Part shown: positions 5,741-14,421 of the stretch, piece by piece
Layout: every line of letters starts with the position of its first letter
How positions within the stretch are numbered: the first letter of the stretch is position 1
NCBI RefSeq assembly: GCF_011038795.1
Contig: NZ_JAAKDU010000015.1
Location: 1 to 45,728, forward strand
Direction of reading: 5' to 3'
Length of the DNA stretch: 45,728 nucleotides
Origin: Streptococcus tangpeifui
GTDB lineage: Bacteria; Bacillota; Bacilli; Lactobacillales; Streptococcaceae
Notes under the pieces: generated by a model
What the model saw: the letters and a program-made list of their open reading frames with translations, nothing else
Database searches by the model: none
Told to the model about the DNA's origin: nothing
Made by a program: the position numbers and the translations under genes

Positions 5741-8032
5741 ATGAACACATTTTCTTATCTTCTTTTGACTGTAGTTTTAGTATTATTAGTCAATGTATTC
5801 TTAAAATTTATAAAATACTTTTTTAAAACAACTCCAGCAATGAATAAGGAAAATTCTAAGAAATCTTCAAATTTTTTGTGGAGTCGAACTAGACGTTTTA
5901 AGTTTGTTCCTCAAATAGATAATAGGGATTGTGGTGCTGCGGCTCTAGCCTCTATTGCCAAGCATTATGGCTCAGATTATTCTTTAGTTCATTTACGTGA
6001 ACTGACAAAGACAGACCGACAAGGAACTACAGCATTAGGAATTATTGAAGCAGCTAAGAGTATCGGTTTTGAAACACACTCTCTAGATGCTGATATGTCT
6101 TTATTTAGTTACGATGATCTTATCTATCCTTTTATTGTTCACGTTGTTAAAAATGGTCGTCTGCAACATTACTATGTTATTTATGCTAATGAAAGAAACC
6201 ACTTAATCATTGGTGATCCTGATCCCAATGTGCAAGTTACCCGTATAAGCAAAGAAAAATTTAAGTCCGAATGGACAGGTGTAGCAATCTTCTTCTCCCC
6301 AAGAGATGATTACCAGCCCCAAAAGGACAAGAGAAAAGGACTAATAAGTTTTATACCATCTTTTTTAAAGCAGAAGGGTCTCTTGTTTTATATTACCATG
6401 GCTAGTCTAATAGTTACTCTAGTTGATATTACTGGAGCCTTCTTCTTACAAACAATACTGGATGAGTATATTCCAAGTCAACAAATTTCAACTTTAGGTC
6501 TCATCGCTGCAGGATTGATAATAACTTATGTTGTTCAACAGGTAATAGCTTTCGCTAAAGAGTACCTATTGATGGTATTAGGACAAAGACTGACAATAGA
6601 TATTATACTTTCCTATCTAAAGCATATTTTTATTCTGCCTATGTCTTTCTTTGCAACTAGGAGAACTGGGGAAATTACATCTCGTTTCACGGATGCCAAT
6701 CAAATTATTGATGCTATGGCATCGACAATTTTTTCAATTTTTCTAGATTTCACGATGATTATTATAGTTGGGGGAGTACTTCTGATTCAAAATGCTGTCT
6801 TATTTTATCTTGCTCTCATTTCTATACCAATCTATATTATGATTATTTTCTCATTTATGAAAATGTTTGGCTACTTAAATTATGAAGTGATGGAAAGTAG
6901 CGCAATGATGTCCTCATCTATCATAGAAGATATTAATGGAATAGAAACCATCAAATCTTTGACTAGTGAACAGACTAGTTACCAAAGAATTGACAAAGAA
7001 TTTGTTAATTTTCTAGAAAGATCTTTTAAATTATACAAGTATGGAGCTATTCAAAACTCAATTAAAACTGCTACAAAGCTAATTTTGAATGTAGTTATTC
7101 TTTGGTATGGAGCACGCTTAGTCATGACTGGAAAAATTTCAGTGGGACAAATGATTACATTTAACGTGCTTTTAGGATATTTTTCAAACCCGATTGAAAA
7201 TATGATTAACTTACAGATTAAACTCCAATCAGCCCGCGTGGCTAATACCCGTCTCAATGAGGTTTATCTGGTGGAGTCCGAGTTTGAAAATGATGGTGAG
7301 CTCTCTGAAGACAGCTTTTTAGATGGGGATATTTCCTTTGAAAAATTGTCCTACAAGTATGGCTATGGCCGTGATACGCTGTCAGATATCAACCTGACCA
7401 TAGCGAAGGGCTCTAAAATCAGCTTAGTTGGACCATCCGGTTCCGGTAAGACAACCTTAGCGAAGATGATGGTCAACTTCTATGAGCCCAATCGCGGGAT
7501 CGCTCGGATCAATGGTTACGACCTCAAGGTTATTGATAAGACAGCCCTGCGGCAGCACATCAGCTACCTTCCTCAACAGGCTTATGTTTTTAGTGGGACC
7601 ATCATGGACAACCTGACCTTGGGAGCCAAGGAAGGTACAACTCAGGAAGATATTATCCGAGCTTGTGAACTCGCTGAGATCCGCTCAGATATTGAACAAA
7701 TGCCTCTGGGGTATCAGACCGAACTGTCTGATGGTGCAGGTGTCTCTGGCGGTCAGAAGCAGCGGATTGCCCTAGCTCGTGCTCTTTTGACTCAGGCTCC
7801 GGTTTTGATATTGGATGAGGCTACCAGCAGTTTGGATGTTCTGACGGAAAAGAAAATTGTCGATAACCTCATGGCCATGACCGATAAGACGATTATTTTT
7901 GTGGCGCACCGCCTGAGTATTGCGCAGCGGACAGAGCGTATTATTGTGATGGATCAAGGAAAGATTGTAGAGACCGGTAGCCATAAGGAACTGTTGGCGA
8001 ATAAAGGCTTCTATTACACACTGTTTAACTAA
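5741..8032 (+). CDS. Bacteriocin peptidase-exporter (C39 peptidase, ABC permease, ATPase), chimeric gene
   Basis: The 763-residue protein cuts double-glycine leaders and exports the peptide across the membrane. Order: an extra N-terminal membrane segment (about 5-28); C39 peptidase with Cys64 (NRDCGAAAL), His (QHYYVIYA) and Asp (GDPDPN); six membrane segments (about 200-460); ATPase with GPSGSGKT, signature VSGGQ, VLILDEATSSLD and VAHRLS. It is a NlmT/ComA-type transporter, 4 residues shorter than the one at 43425. From base 7223 to the stop the two genes are collinear with only two mismatches that I see (7255, 7318), while upstream they differ throughout and this copy is far more AT-rich. 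The C-terminal third was therefore replaced by recombination, or the assembly merged two copies. No HlyD-type accessory gene follows. Confidence 0.93.
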   Translation: MNTFSYLLLTVVLVLLVNVFLKFIKYFFKTTPAMNKENSKKSSNFLWSRTRRFKFVPQIDNRDCGAAALASIAKHYGSDYSLVHLRELTKTDRQGTTALGIIEAAKSIGFETHSLDADMSLFSYDDLIYPFIVHVVKNGRLQHYYVIYANERNHLIIGDPDPNVQVTRISKEKFKSEWTGVAIFFSPRDDYQPQKDKRKGLISFIPSFLKQKGLLFYITMASLIVTLVDITGAFFLQTILDEYIPSQQISTLGLIAAGLIITYVVQQVIAFAKEYLLMVLGQRLTIDIILSYLKHIFILPMSFFATRRTGEITSRFTDANQIIDAMASTIFSIFLDFTMIIIVGGVLLIQNAVLFYLALISIPIYIMIIFSFMKMFGYLNYEVMESSAMMSSSIIEDINGIETIKSLTSEQTSYQRIDKEFVNFLERSFKLYKYGAIQNSIKTATKLILNVVILWYGARLVMTGKISVGQMITFNVLLGYFSNPIENMINLQIKLQSARVANTRLNEVYLVESEFENDGELSEDSFLDGDISFEKLSYKYGYGRDTLSDINLTIAKGSKISLVGPSGSGKTTLAKMMVNFYEPNRGIARINGYDLKVIDKTALRQHISYLPQQAYVFSGTIMDNLTLGAKEGTTQEDIIRACELAEIRSDIEQMPLGYQTELSDGAGVSGGQKQRIALARALLTQAPVLILDEATSSLDVLTEKKIVDNLMAMTDKTIIFVAHRLSIAQRTERIIVMDQGKIVETGSHKELLANKGFYYTLFN
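7223..8032 (+). repeat. 810-bp near-identical tract shared with 44919-45728
   Basis: Direct reading of both copies shows no indels and two substitutions (7255 C/T, 7318 T/C), both near the 5' end of the tract. Immediately before 7223 identity drops sharply. It encodes the end of the permease domain and the whole ATPase domain. Confidence 0.92.
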
Positions 8033-8300
8033 AGAGCTCCCAATTAAGTGAGGAATAACAATGAGAAGTTTAAATAATTAAAAAGAGAGAAGAAAAAGTA
8101 AAAACAAAAGGGAAAGATAAAGAAGGAGCAACAGTATAAACGAAACAAAGGAATGAGCTTCTGATTTTTACTGTCAGAGAAAAGTTTGGTAATATGTGTC
8201 GGCTTTCCACTAAGAAATGAAATCTTAGGTGATAATCAGAGTCAAGCTTTTTATCAGATAGTAAAATATAATGTGACGCATTAAAATAAAGAATACTATA

Positions 8301-8337
8301 AAAAGGCCACTTAATATTAAAAATGAAAGTGGCCTTT
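8301..8337 (+). terminator. Terminator downstream of the first exporter
   Basis: AAAGGCCACTT and AAGTGGCCTTT pair over 11 bp. The stem ends in TTT on both strands, so it may act in both directions. The region 8033-8300 between the exporter stop and this hairpin is AT-rich and holds no credible gene (only a six-codon ORF, MRSLNN, at 8061). Confidence 0.7.
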
Positions 8338-8361
8338 GCTATGTGACAAAATCATCTGTTT

Positions 8362-8412
8362 CAAAATATTAAACCCCAGATAGTGGATTTTGGCTGAATC
8401 CATTATCTGGGG
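8362..8412 (-). terminator. Terminator of the first man operon
   Basis: On the minus strand CCCCAGATAATGGATT and AATCCACTATCTGGGG form a 16-bp stem (one G-T) with a seven-base loop, followed by TTTAATATTTT. It lies just after manN1. Confidence 0.8.
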
Positions 8413-8455
8413 AAGTTTATCTTGTTAACTAAAAAATTTAAGACAATCAGTAACC

Positions 8456-9382
8456 TTACATTAATCCAATAACATGAGCAACAATACCTACGATGAAAAG
8501 TCCGAGAATCATTACGATTGGTGAAACTTTCTTCTTGAGTAACCACATACAAAGTAGTGTGAGGAGAAGAGCCATCAAACCTGGAAGTAATTTATCCAAT
8601 TGGTCTTGTAAAGTTTCCACTTTAACGTTAGTAAGACTCAAATTATCTTTGACACCTTGAAGAATCTTTTGGAGTTGACCACTATGAATAACTTCGCTGT
8701 CTTTAGGAAATTCTATATAAGTAGCGCCATTGTCATTTGTTAATTTAGTAGATGGGAGCTTCAGTGCAAAGTTAATTGTTACCCAACGTTGAACAAGTGC
8801 ACCGATGACAAACATACCTAGAATAGAAGCCCCTTTGGTGATGTTTTTAAGGATACCACCTGAAAGGTCCTTTGTGATTTCTGTACCTGCTTTATAGCCA
8901 AATTCTTGAGTATACCAGAGGAAGGCCATACGGATGATATTCCAAGCAAGGAAGAAAATAATTGGTCCTAAAATATTTCCTGAAATAGCAAGAGAAGCAC
9001 CAAGTGCTCCAAGTGTTGGACGAAGAACAAACCAGAAAACTGGATCACCAATACCAGCCAAAGGGCCCATCATGCCAATCTTAATTCCTTGAATAGCAGC
9101 ATCATCTACTTCTGTACCATTTGATTTTTCTTCTTCAAGAGCAAGTGTCACTCCTAAAATAGGAGCAGCGATATAAGGGTGAGTATTAAAGAACTCCAAG
9201 TGACGCTCAAGTGCAGCGGCACGATCTTCTTTATTTTTATAGAGTTTCTTGATTGATGGAATTAAAGCATATGCCCAACCTAAGTTCTGCATCCGCTCAT
9301 AGTTCCAAGAACCTTGCAAGAAAGTTGAACGCCACCAAACTTTACGGCGATCAGATTTTGATAATTGAATTCTTTCTGACAT
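8456..9382 (-). CDS. manN: Mannose-type PTS enzyme IID (ManN, copy 1)
   Basis: The 308-residue membrane subunit IID of the mannose/glucose phosphotransferase permease forms the sugar channel with IIC. Features: N-terminal amphipathic region (KSDRRKVWWRSTFLQGSWNY), NTHPYIAAPILGVTLALEEE, GMMGPLAGIGDPVFWF, several hydrophobic segments, and a C-terminal anchor. Between about residues 190 and 270 lies an extended extracellular insertion (PSTKLTNDNGATYIEF onward), known as part of the class IIa bacteriocin receptor surface. It ends the manL1-manM1-manN1 operon, 14 bases after manM1. Copy 2 (12665) is clearly homologous but this insertion differs. No manO follows directly, unlike copy 2. Confidence 0.95.
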   Translation of the reverse strand: MSERIQLSKSDRRKVWWRSTFLQGSWNYERMQNLGWAYALIPSIKKLYKNKEDRAAALERHLEFFNTHPYIAAPILGVTLALEEEKSNGTEVDDAAIQGIKIGMMGPLAGIGDPVFWFVLRPTLGALGASLAISGNILGPIIFFLAWNIIRMAFLWYTQEFGYKAGTEITKDLSGGILKNITKGASILGMFVIGALVQRWVTINFALKLPSTKLTNDNGATYIEFPKDSEVIHSGQLQKILQGVKDNLSLTNVKVETLQDQLDKLLPGLMALLLTLLCMWLLKKKVSPIVMILGLFIVGIVAHVIGLM

Positions 9383-9396
9383 TATAATACTCCCTT

Positions 9397-10212
9397 CTAA
9401 TAATCTTCTAGGATATCGCCGATCGGATCGTCTGACCCAGTATTAGCGTCTCTGCTATCGCTACTACCCGCTTGATTAGTAATGCCAATATAAATCATAG
9501 CAAGCGCTACACCAACCATACCTAATCCAAAAAGAGTAATTTGTGTATCAGGAATAGCAGCAAGAACAAAACCGATAATAAAGAATGGCCAAACTTCTCT
9601 CGTCGCCATCATATTAAGAATCATTGCATAACCGACAGCGACAACCATGCCACCTCCGATAGTCATACCATCAGATAACCAACTAGGAATAGCTTCCAGT
9701 ATTGATTTAACATGATTAGCAGGAAGTGCAAGCAATAAAGCAACAGGAAGGACGATACGAAGACCTTGAAGAAGAAGAGCAAAATAATGTGAACGCTCAA
9801 CTGCCTTAATATTACCGTTCTTTGCGGCCGCATCAGCTCCATGGACAATACCAATTGAAACTGCACGTACTACCATTGTTAACGCAAGACCAGCAATTGC
9901 AAGTGGTACCGCAACACCATAGGCGATGGTAATTCCTTTTTGTGAGAAATCTCCGCCTTTAATCATAACTACTGCAGCGGCAGTTGAAGCGAGAGCAACA
10001 TCTGGTGCAACTGCCGCACCAATATTTGCCCAACCAAGAGCAAGAAATTGTAAAGTTCCGCCAAGCATGATACCTGCAGCGGGTTGACCAGCGGCTAAAC
10101 CAATTAAGGTACAGGCTACTAATGGTTGGTGGAATTGAAATTGATCCAAGATGCCATCCAATCCCGCAAGGAATGAGACGATGAGGATCAAGATAATAGA
10201 AATAACTGACAT
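9397..10212 (-). CDS. manM: Mannose-type PTS enzyme IIC (ManM, copy 1)
   Basis: The 271-residue membrane subunit IIC translocates sugar with IID. It shows the family N-terminus MSVISIILILIVSFLAGLDG, then FQFHQPLVACTLIGLAAGQP, GWANIGAAVAPDVALAS, and several glycine-rich membrane segments, ending in a short polar tail (GDILEDY). I choose the ATG at 10212, which has AAAGGA nine bases upstream. A GTG six codons earlier (10230) is in frame but would place the ribosome site inside the gene. The N-terminal part of this subunit is part of the surface recognised by class IIa bacteriocins. It sits between manL1 and manN1 with short gaps, which is normal operon order. Confidence 0.95.
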   Translation of the reverse strand: MSVISIILILIVSFLAGLDGILDQFQFHQPLVACTLIGLAAGQPAAGIMLGGTLQFLALGWANIGAAVAPDVALASTAAAVVMIKGGDFSQKGITIAYGVAVPLAIAGLALTMVVRAVSIGIVHGADAAAKNGNIKAVERSHYFALLLQGLRIVLPVALLLALPANHVKSILEAIPSWLSDGMTIGGGMVVAVGYAMILNMMATREVWPFFIIGFVLAAIPDTQITLFGLGMVGVALAMIYIGITNQAGSSDSRDANTGSDDPIGDILEDY

Positions 10213-10244
10213 TATTCTAGTTCCTTTCACTATTTATATTGAAC

Positions 10245-11246
10245 TTACTGAACATTTGCTTTTTTAATCAAATCAAAAAGATCTTTTGGTGTATCTCCGG
10301 ATACTTTACGAACATCGAATTTTATACCAAGATCACGCAATTTTTCAAAGGTTGCTACGTCATCCTTGTCCATTGATAAAACGTTGTTAACCATCGTTTT
10401 TCCAGTTGAGTGAGCCATGGAACCAATATTAAGTTCCTTGATTGGAACTCCTCCTTCAATTGCACGAAGAGCATCTTGAGGTGTTTCAAAAAGAACCAAG
10501 GCATGTGTATTGCCAAAACGTGGATCTTTAGATGCTTCAATCAATTTCTTGATTGGAATAACGTTTGCTCTAATCCCGTTAGGGGCAGCCTGCTTAATTA
10601 ATTCCTTACGCATTTCATCTTTTGAAACAGCATCAGAAGCAACAATAATCCGATTAGCTTTAGAGGCTGGCGTCCAATTAGTTGCCACTTGACCGTGTAG
10701 GAGACGTGTGTCCACGCGAGCTAAATTAATTTTTAGCTTACCATCTCCAATGACGGTTCCTTCTGGGATAGCACCGGAAGGATGCTGTCCGACTGGTGCC
10801 GCAGCACCAGCTGCTGGAACAGCCTCAGCGGGAGCCAGCTCTTCAGGAAGCGGTTTGATACCATCTTTTGCTTCCTTAATGATATTTGCCGCTACTTGAT
10901 CAACACCTGCATCAGCCGCCATCATGCGCTCTGTGTAGGCCTGAATCAACATTGGCAAGTTTAGTCCTGTGATGATAGCGATCTTGCGATCGGTCATTTC
11001 ACCCATGACACGACTGGCTTGGTTAAATGGCGAACCAGACCAGAGGTCAGCTAGGACTAGAATTTCATCGTCAGCCTCAAAATGTGCGATAGCGTCGTTG
11101 AAGTGTCCATAAAGGTCATCAGGCCCTTCGTTTGGCATAAAGGTTACAACTTGAACCTTCTCTTGCTCACCAAAAATCATGGAGCCCGATTGGTGGATAC
11201 CTTCAGCGAATTTACCGTGGCTGGCAATAATAATACCGATACCCAT
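10245..11246 (-). CDS. manL: Mannose-type PTS enzyme IIAB (ManL, copy 1)
   Basis: The 333-residue cytosolic protein passes phosphate from HPr to the sugar. The IIA domain (1-130) has the phosphorylated His10 in [11 protein letters not shown]. An Ala/Pro-rich linker (about 137-160) leads to the IIB domain with His184 in [12 protein letters not shown]. The IIA half is very similar to ManL2 (14422), while the linker and IIB half diverge much more, as do the membrane subunits, so the two systems may differ in sugar range. The gene opens the operon. Its promoter contains a CcpA site (11346-11376), so catabolite control is likely. ManL also has regulatory roles in glucose repression in streptococci. 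Confidence 0.95.
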   Translation of the reverse strand: MGIGIIIASHGKFAEGIHQSGSMIFGEQEKVQVVTFMPNEGPDDLYGHFNDAIAHFEADDEILVLADLWSGSPFNQASRVMGEMTDRKIAIITGLNLPMLIQAYTERMMAADAGVDQVAANIIKEAKDGIKPLPEELAPAEAVPAAGAAAPVGQHPSGAIPEGTVIGDGKLKINLARVDTRLLHGQVATNWTPASKANRIIVASDAVSKDEMRKELIKQAAPNGIRANVIPIKKLIEASKDPRFGNTHALVLFETPQDALRAIEGGVPIKELNIGSMAHSTGKTMVNNVLSMDKDDVATFEKLRDLGIKFDVRKVSGDTPKDLFDLIKKANVQ

Positions 11247-11345
11247 TCTTGATTTTCCTCCTTTTTATTTAGTTATCCCCGCACTCTTCACTAATCTCTC
11301 CCTTGACTTTTCTCTCGGAGCTTAGGGACAGTCAAGAACAAGTCT

Positions 11346-11376
11346 ATTGTAAAACGCTTTCAGAGAAAAGTCAAGG
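11346..11376 (-). promoter_or_regulatory. manL1 promoter with overlapping cre site
   Basis: On the minus strand TTGACT (11369-11374) and TACAAT (11346-11351) are spaced by 17 bases. The spacer holds CTGAAAGCGTTTTACA, a good match to the CcpA cre consensus, so CcpA bound here would block the promoter. The -35 side is also one arm (11362-11376) of a perfect 15-bp inverted repeat whose other arm is 11301-11315 in the untranslated leader. Confidence 0.75.
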
Positions 11377-11794
11377 TTATTTGATGAAAAAAATCACATA
11401 TTTTCAAAAAACGTCAAAAGCTCTCAAATGAAAGGAAATTCTAAGGGATATAAAATCAACTGTTTTCATATAACTATTTGATTTTTGCTTATTTTATGAT
11501 AGATTTTGGAAATTCTTACAAGAAAATTTTTCCTAACGGTCTGACTAAACTCCCACTTTTGATGGATTGAGAATAGGAAAACAGCCGTGATAGCTTAGTC
11601 CTCACTTATAAAGTATTGTAATCTCTGAAGATTACGTATAAAAAATCGATAAATCATCATAAGATGACGATTTCAATTTTCTCCGATCTTCCATTGAAGA
11701 CTCTGAGCACTGTCACTCTCTTATTTGAAGGCGCCAAACTTTGGCTGTCTGGGGATAGACCGCCAAACTCCGCTGGAGCATTTCAATCTCACCT

Positions 11795-12140
11795 CCGCAC
11801 AACTCCAAAGGTCCGGGGGACCTTTGGAGGTTGGAGATAAGATGAACGGTGTTCATCACATAAGGTCTGGGAGACCTTGTGAGGTTGGAAATAAGATGAA
11901 TAAGGTTCATCACATTAGATAACCTCCAACAGTTCCCCAAACTGTTGGCGCTATCACTTGTGTGGTAGTTAAAACAGTCCAGTGGAGTGTTTAAAGGGGC
12001 GCCTGAAAATAGGAATGCGCCCAGGACTTCCAATTAGCAATGGTTCAGTGGTGCTAAAGCACCTAATGAACTGTGAGGACAGGGCTTCTTGGCATGGTCA
12101 ACAAGTCTTACCCCTAACTGCGTCAATGTTTATTACTGCA
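11795..12140 (+). repeat. Modular hairpin-rich dispersed repeat, copy 2
   Basis: Same element as 150-455 in opposite orientation. A 54-bp unit beginning AGGTTGGAGATAAGATGAAC at 11828 is repeated at 11882. Each unit holds a GATGAAY/GTTCATC hairpin, and between units lie other palindromes (CCAAAGGTCC/GGACCTTTGG, AAGGTCT/AGACCTT, CCAACAGTT/AACTGTTGG). This copy has two units and copy 1 has one. The rest of the 1,018-base gap between the man operons (11247-12264) holds the manL1 promoter, AT-rich DNA without a gene, and the manO2 terminator. A 106-codon minus-strand frame here runs against the element and is not conserved in copy 1. Confidence 0.65.
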
Positions 12141-12221
12141 CAAAAGAATTAAGCTTTGGAGTTTTGTCCCAAGCTCGTCTGTATTGAGAAAGATTATCAC
12201 TGGTATTTTTCATGATAATAA

Positions 12222-12258
12222 AAAGGAATTGAAAACCAATTGAGATTTTCAACTCCTT
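12222..12258 (-). terminator. Terminator of the second man operon
   Basis: On the minus strand AAGGAGTTGAAAA and TTTTCAATTCCTT form a 13-bp stem (one G-T), followed by TTTTATT, directly after manO2. Confidence 0.85.
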
Positions 12259-12264
12259 ACAATT

Positions 12265-12651
12265 TTACCTTTTCTTAGTAATCAATCGAACAAGATCTTT
12301 AAATCGTTGTTTCAAAATTACGCCGACACTTGGTGCCTTTCTTAGGCTTTCACGAGGAATCCGTTGCTGAATAGCCTTGAGTGTTTCTCGGCTTTGACGG
12401 CTGGCAAAACGCAAGCGTCCATTGTGCTTGGTACGAACCTCAAAGCGTGGAATATATTTACCACCAAAGTAGATATCAGCAACCACATAGGTAACTTCTG
12501 TCCAAGGAATCTGAATATAATCCTGTAATTTAGTTTCGTTATAAAACTCGAAAGCCTGATCGCCGACCATGATATTGCCGTAAATAGGCCCTTCCCGGAA
12601 CCAAGTGCCCTTTGAGGTGTGATCCATTTTTGTATTCAGCGATTTAACCAT
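12265..12651 (-). CDS. manO: DUF956 family protein ManO (copy 2)
   Basis: The 128-residue cytosolic protein is a paralogue of the one at 4261. Both share a start near MVKSLN/MAQSLN, then NIMVGDQAFEFYNE, IQIPWTEVTYVVADI and FASRQSRETLKAIQQ. It follows manN2 by 13 bases and is the last gene of the manL2-manM2-manN2-manO2 operon, the position normal for the family. Its job is not well defined; in related bacteria it is described as influencing expression of the man operon. The C-terminus is very basic (ends LITKKR). GGAGGCATCCC precedes the start. Confidence 0.9.
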   Translation of the reverse strand: MVKSLNTKMDHTSKGTWFREGPIYGNIMVGDQAFEFYNETKLQDYIQIPWTEVTYVVADIYFGGKYIPRFEVRTKHNGRLRFASRQSRETLKAIQQRIPRESLRKAPSVGVILKQRFKDLVRLITKKR

Positions 12652-12664
12652 GGGATGCCTCCAA

Positions 12665-13585
12665 TTAGATCAAACCGATAACATGGGCAACGATAGCGAC
12701 AACAAAGATTCCCAAGATAATCAGAATTGGAGAAACTTTTTTCTTAAGTAAATACATACACAAGAAAGTTAAGCCAAGAGCAGCAAGACCCGGAACCAAT
12801 TGGTCTAAGTTGTCTTGCAGGGTGGTTACCTTGTTGATATCCAAGGATTTACCATTACCTAGATTATACTGGATAAGGGCCTCTTTAATTCCCTTAGCAC
12901 CAGATGGGATTTTACTCCAGTCGATATAAGCTCCAGGTTGTTGTTTAACAGTTGAGACAACAGGTGTGAAGGTAATGGTTACCCAACGTTCGATAAGGGC
13001 ACCGATGACAAACATCCCCATCATAGAAGCACCACGTGTTACTTGTTGGAGGAGATTCCCTGACAGGTCGTCAGTAATAGCAGTTCCGGCTTTGTAACCA
13101 AACTCTTGAGTGTACCATTTCACGACTGCTGCCATGACATTCCAGAGAACAAAGAAGAGAATAGGTCCGAGAACGTTACCGGAAACGGCCAGGCTTGCTC
13201 CCAAAGAGAGAAGGATTGGGCGAAGTGTAAACCAGAAAAGTGGGTCACCGGCACCGGCAAGAGGTCCCATCATACCGACTTTAACCCCAGAAATAGCAGC
13301 ATCATCTATATTAGCTCCATTAGCTCTTTCTTCTTCCAGAGCCAGGGTGACACCAAAGATTGGATTAGCCATGAATGGATGGGTATTAAAGAATTCCAAG
13401 TGACGTTTAAGAGCAGCCGCCCGTTCTTCTTTAGAACTGTATAGTTTCTTGATAGCAGGGATGAAAGTATAAGCAACCCCACCGTTTTGCATCCGTTCAT
13501 AGTTGAAAGAACTCAAAAGAAAGTATGAGCGGATAAATGTTTTAATCCGATCTGATTTTGTTAGAGTAATTTTTTTATCAGCCAT
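12665..13585 (-). CDS. manN: Mannose-type PTS enzyme IID (ManN, copy 2)
   Basis: The 306-residue membrane subunit IID has the same architecture as the copy at 8456: LTKSDRIKTFIRSYFLLSSF at the N-terminus, NTHPFMANPIFGVTLALEEE, GMMGPLAGAGDPLFWF, a variable extracellular insertion (about 185-265, including QQPGAYIDWSKIP), and a C-terminal KKKVSPILIILGIFVV anchor. The insertion is the part that differs most from copy 1, which matters because it contributes to bacteriocin recognition. Spacing to manM2 is 15 bases and to manO2 13 bases, so the four genes form one transcript. Confidence 0.95.
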   Translation of the reverse strand: MADKKITLTKSDRIKTFIRSYFLLSSFNYERMQNGGVAYTFIPAIKKLYSSKEERAAALKRHLEFFNTHPFMANPIFGVTLALEEERANGANIDDAAISGVKVGMMGPLAGAGDPLFWFTLRPILLSLGASLAVSGNVLGPILFFVLWNVMAAVVKWYTQEFGYKAGTAITDDLSGNLLQQVTRGASMMGMFVIGALIERWVTITFTPVVSTVKQQPGAYIDWSKIPSGAKGIKEALIQYNLGNGKSLDINKVTTLQDNLDQLVPGLAALGLTFLCMYLLKKKVSPILIILGIFVVAIVAHVIGLI

Positions 13586-13600
13586 TATAGGTCCTCCACA

Positions 13601-14404
13601 TTAAAAGTCTTCTAAAATTTCACCGAGTGGGTCACCTGAACCACCGCCGTTATTTGAAGATCCATTAGATCCGCTAGCTTCGAGGGCGAGGAAGAGGAGA
13701 GCAAGACAGGCACCGATGATACCTAAACTGATCAAGGTGAGTTGTTTGATGGCAGCCAAAGCAAAACCAATGAAGAAGAATGGCCAAACTTCACGGCTAG
13801 ACATCATGTTGATAACCATGGCATAACCAACGGCTACGACCATTCCGCCACCTAGGGTCATTCCAGTTGTGAGCCAGTCGGGCATAGCTTGAAGCCCACT
13901 GCGAACAGCCTCAACTGGCAGTAACAGCAGTAAAAAGGCAGGAATGGCAACACGTAGTCCTTGTAATCCCATTCCGATAAAGTGCCATCTTTGGATACCG
14001 GCGATATTAGCCGATTCAGCAAGCCCGTCCATGATATGTGCGATAAAAGCAGTAGCTGTCCGAACAAACATGGTTAAAGCTAGTCCGGCAACAGCCAGAG
14101 GAACGGCCAGACCGATAGCAGTTCCGATTCCTTTGGCCCCTTGTCCACCAAGCATCAGAATGATGGCAGAAGCGACGGCAGCCAGAGAGGCATCTGGTGC
14201 CATAGCTGCACCGACATTGGCCCAGCCCATGGTGATCAACTGAAGACTTCCTCCTAGCATGACACCGAGTTCTAAGTTACCGGTTACCAATCCAATAAGT
14301 GAACAAGCAACAACGGGTTGGTAGGTTTCAATTTGGTCGTTAACAGAACTACACCCGATAATAAAGGCAACAATAACGACTAAAATGATTTGTATGGTAC
14401 TCAT
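13601..14404 (-). CDS. manM: Mannose-type PTS enzyme IIC (ManM, copy 2)
   Basis: The 267-residue membrane subunit IIC begins MSTIQIILVVIVAFIIGCSS, then ETYQPVVACSLIGLVTGNLE, GWANVGAAMAPDASLAAVAS, followed by the conserved TGMTLGGGMVVAVGYAMVIN. It ends in a Gly/Ser/Asn-rich linker and GDPLGEILEDF, the same acidic tail as copy 1. Near the N-terminus, the GLDGILDQFQFHQ block of copy 1 is replaced by GCSSVNDQIETYQ, so the two IIC proteins differ where sugar and bacteriocin specificity are thought to be set. Its start is preceded by GGAGGATACATAA. It is the second gene of the operon. Confidence 0.95.
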   Translation of the reverse strand: MSTIQIILVVIVAFIIGCSSVNDQIETYQPVVACSLIGLVTGNLELGVMLGGSLQLITMGWANVGAAMAPDASLAAVASAIILMLGGQGAKGIGTAIGLAVPLAVAGLALTMFVRTATAFIAHIMDGLAESANIAGIQRWHFIGMGLQGLRVAIPAFLLLLLPVEAVRSGLQAMPDWLTTGMTLGGGMVVAVGYAMVINMMSSREVWPFFFIGFALAAIKQLTLISLGIIGACLALLFLALEASGSNGSSNNGGGSGDPLGEILEDF

Positions 14405-14421
14405 TTATGTATCCTCCAAGA

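Noticed and set aside
8033..8300. Remnant of an HlyD-like accessory gene after the first exporter
   Set aside because: Only a six-codon frame is present; no piece resembles ComB/NlmE in any frame.
11795..11945. Possible short CRISPR array
   Set aside because: Only two units, the unit itself is a hairpin module, and the between-unit sequences are palindromes, not unrelated spacers. No cas gene is near.
11713..12033. 106-codon minus-strand frame and 65-codon plus-strand frame between the man operons
   Set aside because: Both arise from the hairpin repeats, which makes repetitive peptides (HLISNL repeated). They are not conserved in copy 1 and lack ribosome sites.
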